Assembly: GCF_963678635.1 (NCBI RefSeq)
Contig: NC_087065.1
Coordinates: 11,799,579 to 11,863,578 of the forward strand
Reading direction: 5' to 3'
Length of the DNA stretch: 64,000 nt
From: Symsagittifera roscoffensis
Lineage: Eukaryota > Xenacoelomorpha > Acoela > Convolutidae
Below the pieces are notes generated by a model, which worked only from the letters and a program-made list of their open reading frames with translations, was not told the DNA's origin and ran no database searches. The position numbers and the translations under genes were made by a program. Below, in pieces: positions 1 to 9,029 of the stretch; position 1 is the first letter of the stretch, and every line of letters begins with the position of its first letter.

Positions 1-3000
1 GCCCGTAGGTTTATGATAGGCCTCACTATCTTTCAGATTCATTTCGTTTTCCAGAGCCTCTCGCCAGCCTCCGATCTTCTGCTCCGTTTGCAATGCTCCA
101 GGGAATACTTCCACGCTGAGGGACGTCACTAGCTCATGGGCACGCTCCAGGCGCTCAAGCGACTCTATCGAACTCGTCATGCTACAGCTACAAAATCCCA
201 AGGCTGTGATCAAGTTTACATCCGTTACCCCATGACAGTCCGCGACCAACTCCATGCCACTCTTATCCGACATGCTCAATCTTCCGTACAATCGTGCCAA
301 TTGTCGGTGCTGCTCGCTCAGCGTAATCAGACAGTGTCCCAAGTTGCAAACATGTCCTTCCATCCCACTATGTTGAGCCAAGCATGTGCCTTGCTTCAAC
401 CAGTTGCTCGATGGACCTTCCGTGGATGGGTTGCTCTTCTGCTTCGTCAACCTCATGGCCAGCAGATGGTGTATCATGGCCAGATCATGTAGACTCGCGT
501 CATCATCCAGGTCTAACGTGACATCCGCCGTCATGTCCCAGATTAAACCGGCGTTAGGATGAGGACACCAGGAAGGCTTCATGAGTTCCCACATCGTAAC
601 TAGACTGGTTTTCAAGGGACCGTCCCAAGGACCACAATCAAAACTCACTTGCCCCTTTAGCTCGGGAACCGAGGGTTCGACCACTCGTTCTTCCAAGATA
701 ATTCCCAGCTTGGGTTGTTCCACCATCAGCATTCCAGTTTCTTTAATCCGTTCAACCCAGAAATTGAGTACTATGACTTGCTCATAGTCGAAGTACGCTT
801 CCCTGGCTTCTTCATTCACGAAGGGATTATACGCCATCCCCGGTATGCCAGACACATATTGGAACGATTTCAGTCTCCCTAGTGTTGCAAAGTCTTTTTG
901 TCCTTTGACTGCTTCAATCAACTCCCTGCTCACTTTCAATTCTTTGTTGGAATATCTTCTCACTTCTTCCAACTTGCGATAGCTCTCCATGTCATTCGAC
1001 TCCTTATTTGGTACAGTCAACGGCATGTCCTGATATAGTTCCAGGAGTGAACTAAAGAAGTTCCTTTCGCAATCAACTCCCTTTTGCCGAATGATCTTTA
1101 TACATTCTCCCAAAACAGGAGTGGGGATACGATCCACCACGAACCTGACAAAGCAAAGGGCATCCTTACGCTTAGCCCATGCTATCGCAGAATCGTCTTT
1201 TGAAATCAACGCTCGCAGAGCTTCCATCAACTCCAGCTCCTGTTCCCGTGATTTCGAATCCTTACTGGCTTCATATTCCGCCCTCTTGCTGCCCATCAAG
1301 CACCAAGCCAACCGTACTTGCAGATCAGTTCTCATGCAAGGATGAGCCAGGTATGCTGCCACCGTAGCAGGTGCATGCATCGCCTCGTCGAAGTATCTCT
1401 GGAGGGCCGGCCTCCAGGAAATTTCTAGTAGTTTTTCCAATCCAATTTCGTTCGCTTCAGAGGACATTACCGTGCCGTATTCTTTCCGATTTAAGTTTGA
1501 ATTCTCCGTAAGCTCTTTCAGATATTCCTGCATGGCTCGCTTCTCGCTCCAAGCCATCAGGTGCCCTCTCGCGGAGTTTCTCGCTTTCAACATCTCCACA
1601 TAACCCCCTGCTGGATCTCCCATGTGGACCGATTCTGGCACAGTGACTCGACTGTACTCGGCCACGTCGAGTTGTCCTTCCAGTTTCAACTTGGCCATGT
1701 TGGTCCGCGAGGGCCTGTAATCTTCAAGTCCTCCAGATCCACATTGACTGATGATCTCCATCTCTAATTTAGTGTCTGCCAGGGTTCGTGCTGTTTTCTT
1801 TGATCTTACGGTTGTCGTGGTCAGACCTGCCAAGAGCATATGGGGTATCAGATTCTCTTTTTCTCCCCCCGTCAGTGTTGCACCATCTCCTTGCCCGCTC
1901 TCGCCTGAACGACCTGCGCTCGTTAAAGAGGTCACCACTGCGCTGGCTCTCGACTTCACCACTCTCGGGTTCATGGCTCGACTTCCTGTTTTCCCTTTTA
2001 GTCGCTTCAGCCCCTTCCTGGCTCGTCTGACAGGTAATTTCTTTGCGATTTGCTGATCATCGGCACTGTCTTCTGTAACTGACTCGGTCAGAACATCCGA
2101 CTCCATTGAGTTCACTATTTTCTCTAGGACCTCACGCATGATGGGTTGGTTCAATCCCACCTTCATTATGGACTGCGTCCCATATCGCCTTATCACGTCC
2201 CATGATCTTTCCATGAAATTCACTCGGCTCCAGGTTGCCCCTGTCTTGCCTTCTAACTCACTTTGATATCTCTCCCATTCCTCTTCCGGCAGCGTGCTCA
2301 GGAAGGATACCCTCAGTGATTCTTCGATTTTTCTCCTCCTCGGTGACTCATGGAGCAATCTCTGCGGATCCCTGCTTCGGCATTCTCTCGCCTGGCTTAT
2401 TGGGTCCATCGGGGATAAGTCGGCCGACGCCTCCTTTGTAGGGGACATGAAAGACGATGGCGTCATTAACAATAGACTCCCATCGACTTCCCCATCGTCG
2501 TCTTCACTGAACCGGTATTCTAGCAAGTCTCTCTCCAACGCTCCTAGATCCGTCTCACCCGGTTTTCCCGTCTTTCCCTCGATGTCGTTATTGTTATCAT
2601 CCTGATCCATCAATCCATCATCACCTGCATCAGGTTTCGGCCTGGGTCCTGAAGGTCCTTGTCGTGAGTCTATGCCCGAGTCCGGCCGAGCCGGTACGGT
2701 CATGTCTCCTGCGTGATAAAACAATTCATCATTCACCAGTAATTCTACGGACTCCTCGCCATGTGGTGTCAGATCCTCTATTGTTATGTATGAGCCTCCT
2801 CTGCTTTCCTTTGCCACTTCCAGCATCACTACTTTCACTTCTCCTGACCACTTCAGTCTTGATAAATCATCTGTGGGAGAATACACTTCGTTCCACATTT
2901 CGGCCGAGACCTCTGGTCTCCTGGAAGGTAGTGCCTTGATCTTTTTCCTACTCCAAGCATCAGGAAATGAGAAGTCAAACGTGTGCGCGGGTGCAACATT

Positions 3001-5204
3001 CCAGCCGATGAAGCGCGGCTCCATCCCTTCACTCCACTTCAACATTCTCTTCTCTGCGTCGCGAGCTGCTCCGATGCGAGGGGCAATGATGGGAGATGTG
3101 ACTCCCAACAACATCCTCCTTATCGGTGGATATCGAGGGCTTTGGTCCGGCAGCGGCCTGGACCCAGAAAGCCACGCTTGCTGGTTCTCTTTAGCGTGTG
3201 CATAGGCCTCTGGTAAGAGTGGCACTCCCATAGCCGCTCCTGTATCCTTCACTACTGGTCTCAAATTCCAAAGCTTCGGGTTAAACTGGATGTGAGAAAG
3301 TTCCTCACGGCCCATTCGGCACTTGAAGTGGTTGTTGAAATCCATCAACACCCAACCTGGCTCCGCTATTCTTCCGAACAGCCTATCGTCACTGGCCAGC
3401 CCTCTCAACTCCTTCTGCTCTACCCAGTTCAGCACGGAACAGTCCACGACTGAGACCAGGTTGACATACAACACAGAATTCCTGTATGCCTTCACTTGCA
3501 CGTCCGGGAACGCGAAAGACATCACCGGTCCATACACCACCGTGAAGAATTCCCGCAGTCCGTGAATCAGAGCCAACGGATCGATCCGCATCATGACAGC
3601 CATATCTGTCAGCAAGGGCATGCCACAATATTGCTTGCACTCACTCGCATCCGTCGCCACCTTATCTTCTCCCGTGACGCTCCTGTTTTGTTGCAAGAGA
3701 TATTGGAGCAGGAGAGTCCTCCAGTCTTTCATCTTCTTGAGCGAGGCGGTTTCCAACTGTGCATTGAACTCACGACTCGGTCCCTGTAGTTGTTCAGGGT
3801 AACGCAACAGCACAAGCAAATCACCCAATCGACCGTAGGTCATGGCAATCAGAGTCAGGAGTCCATCCAATCTCAAATCTGCCAACGCTTGGGTGAAGAG
3901 ATTCGCCGGCCCCTTCACGAAATTTCCATGACCAAATGTCACGTATAAGGCTAATACCAGGCCAATCGACAACTTCCTGATGTCCTTGACAAAACTAGCG
4001 ATCAGGTTCCGGGATGCCCTAGGATAGCACGTCGACAGGAAGGATGGCGTCCATCCCACTCCCATTCCACCCAAGATGGCATCCGATCGTTCATACTGTG
4101 CCCTCGTGGCTAGCACGTCAGCCTGGAACTTGTCCAGCGACATCGTGTTTACGTCCTGCATCAATTTCAATATCATGCCCCCAGCTAACTCCCGGGCATC
4201 AAACAAGTTTTTCAGATACACGTGTATCTCTTTTATCACTGCCGGCGCATGCTCGAACGCGTCCACACCCAAGGTGCACAGCCTTGGTGACAAGTACAAA
4301 CATACGTTATTGTGCGGCTTCGTGCGCAAAGCCATTGCCATGAGATCTTCTTCCGCTGATGTCATGTTCTTCCTGACTATCCTGCCCTGCTCATTCTCGG
4401 CATGATCCATCTGGCTGAACCTTTGAGTGCTACAATCTTTGAGTCCCTGTATGGCATTGGAAATGTCAGCCCAAACGGCGGGAAGCTCAGATCGGGACGG
4501 GTAGTAATTGTCTGGGTCTACTACTCTGTTCGGGGCAAGAATTATCACGTTGACCCTCCCCTCTGCTATCGTTGTGACCATTGTGTACACAAACTGAAGG
4601 GGTTCTGGCAATGCAGCGTACCCTGGTGACAACACAAAGACCACCTTCACCACATTTTGGGTGAAACGTTGTCTTGCTGCTGCTTCTACCTCAGTCATCG
4701 CCGAGAGCAATGTCATTATCGCCTCCCCTATGACCTCGTTGCTCGGGATCGACCCATCCGTCAGACGTGACAACAAGCCCCTGCTTTGCAGATGATCATT
4801 TGAGCCTGCAACCACTATCACCTGCGGCTCCATGCTGACCACCCTTCGTACACTTATCATCATGCCTATTGCCTGTCCCCAGTCCAATTTAGGCGCCGTC
4901 AAGGCAATCACGTCGGACCAAAAGAGAGAACGAGGCGTATAGAGATAATCGGAACTGGACACGATCAGATACTTTGCAGCTTTCATCTCTAAGGGATCGT
5001 AAGCTGCCAACAGGCCGTCGCCTATTGGGGCCTCCAGTTTCCCATATCTCCTGTCATCTCCATCCACCGTGGTCGTTCGGGGGTAGTCCCTTGAATACTC
5101 GCCAGGCGTCTGACCGGGTGGTTTAGCAAACTGCCTGTACATCTTGTGATGCTTGTTATTGGGCTTGTTCTCTGCCTGAAACTTGCCCTTGCGAGCAGGT
5201 GGCG
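1..5204 (-). CDS. E1 ORF2, C-terminal part: degenerate second SGNH-like domain plus a large unknown region (partial)
   Basis: One minus-strand frame (codon first bases at multiples of 3) stays open from 5205 to base 1, about 1,735 codons, and runs off the window; the first Met is at 5142. About the first 100 codons resemble a second SGNH domain: SSSD replaces the nucleophile GDS block and AGSND matches the GxND block, so it is probably not catalytic. A hydrophobic helix-like stretch follows (SIGLVLALYVTF), then several hundred residues collinear with four separate E2 ORFs, which shows that those are pieces of one polyprotein. Near 325-385 lies a Cys/His cluster, C-x9-H-x-C-x4-C, shared with E2. 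No signal peptide or clear membrane anchor was seen. Upstream it overlaps the 709-codon SGNH ORF in another frame, so a frameshift near 5205 separates them. Function unknown. Confidence 0.8.
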
Positions 5205-7334
5205 TCAGTTCCCGGGCTCTCTGTCGGACGTCCGTAAGAGACCGGGTGTTCGGGGTCCAAAGGTATTGTCCTGAGGCAACCCATTCAAGTCTGCATGCCG
5301 GAGTGTAGTTGTAGAGCTGAACTGCTCCTGCTCTGCTAGCAGCCAATCCACGCCCGGTATCCGATATAGTCGCGACACTGTGGGACTTTCTCCGCCAATC
5401 ATTTTCATTGCGTCCTCCCGACACGTCAGGGTATTCATGTTCAACCTCGCAGACATGTCCGCCTTGTACTGTCCCCAATGACTCGGGTCTGATCGGTTCC
5501 AAAGCAGCAGGCTGCCTGGTTCAACTCCCTCCGCTGGCACGGCGCTCGTAGACGGTCCTGCTGCTGAAGCAGGGTTTGCCGTGGCGGGCGGATCGTTCCT
5601 CCTAGACACGGTCTGGGAGTTATTCCTGTTCTGAAACACTGATCTCCCGAGTCGGCTTTCAAGCGGTTGCGTTCTGGGAGGAGGAGCAGTCCCTAGCCTC
5701 TCTCTCACGTTTGAGCTCGGAGCGATGGGTGCGGCTAAGGCCGTCTCCATTGCCAAGGGCCCTAGGCGGTTGACGAGGGATTCGGGCACGCTTGCCCTTA
5801 TTCTACTTCCTCCGGTCGAGCTGGTCCGAGCCAGAGAACTAGTCGCCCTCGACTCCTGCTCCACTTCCCTCAACTGCGTCTGAAATACATCATTCACCCA
5901 GTGTCTCCCTCGTTGGGTGTTGAAATGTATTCCATCTCTGGTGAGCGCGATGTGATCAATCATGCGCAGCGTGTTTTCGAGATCCAGAAGTCGCAACTCG
6001 CCAGGGTTGTTTCTCGCCAGATTACGCATCATTTCGTTCCACCGTGTCACGTTGCCATTCATGAAATCTGCCACTGTGGTGCCCACCAGCGGGTTTTGTG
6101 GTATCGTGCACAGTACCACAAACCTGGGCCTGTACTTCTCCTTCAGTTCATTTAGGAGGCATACCAGCAGAGGCTCCCACTTGCTCTCCGGAGTCACTGG
6201 GGCTCTCGAGACGTCGTTGGTTCCCAGCATTATCACCAGCGTATCCAGGTGATCCTCGCCCTGTAATTCCATCATCTTGATGATCTGAGCCACTGAGGCT
6301 CCTCCAAAGGACAGGGTGGTAGTCTGACCATAGACGAAGATCTCATTCAGACCCCTCACCAAACTGTCTCCTATGATCAAGTGGCGACTCCCTGGGGGAA
6401 TTACCTGGTCGCTCGTAGCGGGGTTCCAGCTCATGTCATTCAGGCAGGCTCGATGATGCTCCGCAGCTACTTGCGTGAACTGGTGACGTGTCATCAGATT
6501 CTTCCTAATATCTACCACACGGGCTTTTTGATAGGTTCTGCCATGCACAGTCCCCGAGGGCACTACCGTGTGGGGTACTCGCACCGAGTTTTTAGATGAA
6601 TGATCACGACGTTGGGAAGGAACGATCCTACCCAATGTCCATCCAGTGGTTCGGTTGATCTCATCCATTGTTGCTCTGGCCACTTGGTTGAACGATTCTT
6701 GGAACTGAGGAGCGAGGTAAGTGTCAGAAGGGTCTGGTATCGTGATCCTTTGACTAGAAGCAGACAGTCGTGTCTGCTGAGGAGCCTCGGGCCCTCTCGA
6801 TGCACGTAAATCCAGAACCTCGGGCCCTCTCGATGCACACAGCTCCTGTGCTGTTGTCCCGGGGCGTGTGTCGCTGGATCCCTCCGAGGATTTCATGCTC
6901 GCCAGAACTTCCGGTGACACTTGGCTCACCTTCGCCATATACAGCTCCTTCAGGTGCTTTATTTCATCCTCCTTATAAGCCACCTGCAGATCTTCATACT
7001 TCTTCTTCCATTCGTCTCTTTCTCGAGCTATTGCCCTATACTCCTGGAGTTTGGCACACAGCTCGCTCTGATCTCTCTCCTTCTTCTCCAGCGTCTCGAT
7101 CGTCTCCGACGTCTGGATCTCTATTTCACTCACCCTCACTCTCTTCGAAGGAGGAGCAGCTGTTGGAGAGTCGACCGAATGTGACGGGCCTGGCCCATCA
7201 CGTTGTCTCTTCGCTCCGATGAGTGGCTGCGCCGGTTGGACTGGTAAGGGCATCTCACCTAGCCGGTGGTCCTTCTGTTCACCTAGTCCTGGCTCACGAG
7301 CCATTCGTGGCCAGACATTTTTCCACGCCGCCAT
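5205..7334 (-). CDS. E1 ORF2, N-terminal part: coiled coil and SGNH/GDSL hydrolase domain
   Basis: This 709-codon frame carries an SGNH-hydrolase domain at about residues 316-485: block I IIGDSLVRG with Ser324, block III LGTNDVSR with Asn373, and block V DGIHF with Asp467 and His470. All expected catalytic residues are present. SGNH enzymes are esterases/lipases acting on acyl or acetyl esters; the substrate here is unknown. A charged coiled-coil stretch sits at about residues 75-135. A duplicated motif, ASRGPEvLDL/ASRGPEAP, falls near 168-185. The frame ends at TGA 5205-5207; E2 continues through the same point in frame, so this end is probably a frameshift lesion. The true N-terminus is encoded in another frame at 7579-7283, so the ATG at 7334 is unlikely to be the native start. 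Confidence 0.85.
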   Translation of the reverse strand: MAAWKNVWPRMAREPGLGEQKDHRLGEMPLPVQPAQPLIGAKRQRDGPGPSHSVDSPTAAPPSKRVRVSEIEIQTSETIETLEKKERDQSELCAKLQEYRAIARERDEWKKKYEDLQVAYKEDEIKHLKELYMAKVSQVSPEVLASMKSSEGSSDTRPGTTAQELCASRGPEVLDLRASRGPEAPQQTRLSASSQRITIPDPSDTYLAPQFQESFNQVARATMDEINRTTGWTLGRIVPSQRRDHSSKNSVRVPHTVVPSGTVHGRTYQKARVVDIRKNLMTRHQFTQVAAEHHRACLNDMSWNPATSDQVIPPGSRHLIIGDSLVRGLNEIFVYGQTTTLSFGGASVAQIIKMMELQGEDHLDTLVIMLGTNDVSRAPVTPESKWEPLLVCLLNELKEKYRPRFVVLCTIPQNPLVGTTVADFMNGNVTRWNEMMRNLARNNPGELRLLDLENTLRMIDHIALTRDGIHFNTQRGRHWVNDVFQTQLREVEQESRATSSLARTSSTGGSRIRASVPESLVNRLGPLAMETALAAPIAPSSNVRERLGTAPPPRTQPLESRLGRSVFQNRNNSQTVSRRNDPPATANPASAAGPSTSAVPAEGVEPGSLLLWNRSDPSHWGQYKADMSARLNMNTLTCREDAMKMIGGESPTVSRLYRIPGVDWLLAEQEQFSSTTTLRHADLNGLPQDNTFGPRTPGLLRTSDREPGN

Positions 7335-7579
7335 CTCATCAGTCGATTTCGACCTCTCTCGGCGGTCCCGGACTCACCGAAGGCCAACATTAACACGACT
7401 TCCGTAGGGCGATTCCCTCGACCCTCTCGTCCTAATGCATTAAGGAGCGCGACCACAAACATCGCCAGCCCCGGGTCTTCTCGTGTAAAATCACAATCGA
7501 TCAGCCGCTGATAGATCTCGTCTAGAGTCGCTCCTAGACTCGCTGAGAGGAATTCCATAAGTTTGTTTGTGTCACCCAT
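7283..7579 (-). CDS. E1 ORF2 N-terminus (frameshifted from the SGNH ORF)
   Basis: A 98-codon ORF whose protein aligns with the N-terminus of E2 ORF2: LDEIYQRLIDCDFT here against LDELYRRLRDLDYT in E2, then TEVVLM against TEAVLM. The start at 7579 has a good eukaryotic context (G at -3, G at +4) and lies at the same place relative to pol as the E2 start. The frame is lost around 7320-7330 in a run of five A's on the coding strand, after which the 709-codon frame matches E2. The break looks like a one-base indel. The role of this conserved roughly 80-residue N-terminal segment is unknown. Confidence 0.75.
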   Translation of the reverse strand: MGDTNKLMEFLSASLGATLDEIYQRLIDCDFTREDPGLAMFVVALLNALGREGRGNRPTEVVLMLAFGESGTAERGRNRLMRWRRGKMSGHEWLVSQD

Positions 7580-8054
7580 TTCTTATCGTGTTGATTCTTG
7601 CTGTCGTGTAATGTGTTCCTGTCTCGTTTCGATTCAATGGATTCAATAAACAATTTCTGATCAATCAAGATCTAAAAAACAAGTCGCGACTTAAAACCAT
7701 CATTTTTGGATCCATTATCATTCAACTCTTTAAAACTCTCCATTGAAATTCTCTTCTCAATTCTGATTTAAAAATTTAGCACCAAGGTGGATCGTCCATC
7801 TTTATCTCTGTCAGGGTAGCACGATTGAGCGCTGTCACCTTGATGACCTGGAGTACTCCAGGTCTTTTATGACACAAAACATAAAACATATCATAACAAT
7901 AACATAACACATAAACACATAAACATCACACACCTATATTATCACATAAAAACATAATCCCTAATATTGTACCTAAAACCTAACCTAATCTAAAACCTGA
8001 CACTAATTCTTATTGAGTAACTTAATAAAAATCACTTATCGCCAAACGCAATTC
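7580..8054. other. E1 gap between pol and ORF2
   Basis: No ORF of note. The middle part (7860-8000) is AT-rich with repeated ACATAAAACAT/AACATAACAC-like runs. The gap separates the macro-domain stop (8055) from the ORF2 start (7579). E2 has a gap of similar size. ORF2 would need its own way of being expressed (spliced or internal RNA, or internal initiation), and this stretch is the place to look; no specific signal is evident. Confidence 0.5.
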
Positions 8055-8685
8055 CTAGCATATGCTCAGATAATACTTTTTATGTAAGTAAACCTCTATG
8101 TCAGTTTCTGAAAATATCACATGTACAAGTGCGTACAACTCTCTCGGATGTAGCTTTCCCCTATTAGGATCATATACTGGTAACGAGAGAGAGGTCACTC
8201 CTCTCTCAACCAAAAAAATCCCTAAGTCGAGTCAAGGCCAATACCAAGCTCTTTGGATCTACGTGTTGCCTATCAGTGGCCTTGGTAACCAGGAAACACA
8301 AATTTTTCCCTGGTATCTGTGATGCAACAGGGGGCAGCGCTATCATCCCTCCCACACCAGGCCTCTGTTTCCATAAAAACTCGATATTTTTATACTCTCT
8401 TTTGAAGTCAGCCGCTAGTGCTGTTTTGAAGCTTACGTCCGCGGTTATCGCTATGGCGCACGTGCGCTCCGTGAGTATGAAATCGCTGTCCGTTATGACG
8501 ATATTGTTCGAATAATGGTTCGGTAGATCAAAATACGATTCAAAGATTCGTCCAAAAGGTGGTTTTTTAGCATTCTCGCCCTCTGTCTCTAGTTCTCCGG
8601 TTTCTCTTGCCGATTTCAATTTTTTTATTATCAGATTTTCAATTTGGGTGAGTCCTAACCCCACTCTCCGGACAAAAATATCCAT
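8055..8685 (-). pseudogene. E1 pol C-terminus: macro domain (TARG1/OARD1-like), frameshifted
   Basis: Minus-strand reading gives a macro-domain-like order: CAIAITADVSFKTALAADFK (strand, then the helix that in macro domains carries the ligand Asp), QRPGVGGM, GKNLCFLVTKATD, LALTRLRDF, then, after a shift of frame, SLPVYDPNRGKL and IEVYLHKKYYL. This parallels TARG1/OARD1, where the blocks include MGAGIA, YYLITK and MPRIGCGLD. Macro domains bind or hydrolyse ADP-ribose on proteins or nucleic acid. The shift falls in a run of seven T's on the coding strand at about 8213-8219. E2 is intact across this site, so it is a lesion. The glycines of the usual GAGIA loop are absent in both copies, so catalysis is uncertain. 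Confidence 0.7.
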
Positions 8686-8711
8686 CGACGTCCCCGTCGA
8701 TCGCCCAAAGT

Positions 8712-9029
8712 CTAGGAGATCGAATTGGATTGTGGAACACGTAGAGGACCATCTGGGGCGACCCAGTTGGACTCGGTATTGTCATGACTGATGTATTTGA
8801 TGCCGTCTTTATCGACGTCCTGAATCGTCAGGATCGTCTCTTTTGGATCTGTCGGCAGATCATGGAGCCATTCGAGCACGCGCAAGTTTGTTAGTTCTTG
8901 CTCATGAGTCTGTTCCGCTTCTGGTTCGAACTCCACTTCCGGTTCTGATCGATCGTCGATCCAATCTTGATCCATATCATTCACCAGGTCGATTTCTTCT
9001 AGCATCGCCACTTCGTCCAGTCCCACCAC
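8712..9029 (-). pseudogene. E1 linker between integrase and macro domain, out of frame
   Basis: A fragment of 105 codons, very acidic in its first half. It contains LRVLEWLHDL and PDGPLRVPQ, matching LRILEWMRDV and TDRPLRVPQ of the intact E2 linker. Frameshifts near 9020 and 8710 separate it from the integrase frame on one side and the macro frame on the other. No domain recognised. Confidence 0.65.

Noticed and set aside
1-7579. ORF2 as an envelope gene
   Set aside because: It lies in the env position, but no signal peptide, furin site or clear membrane anchor is visible, and SGNH motifs point elsewhere.
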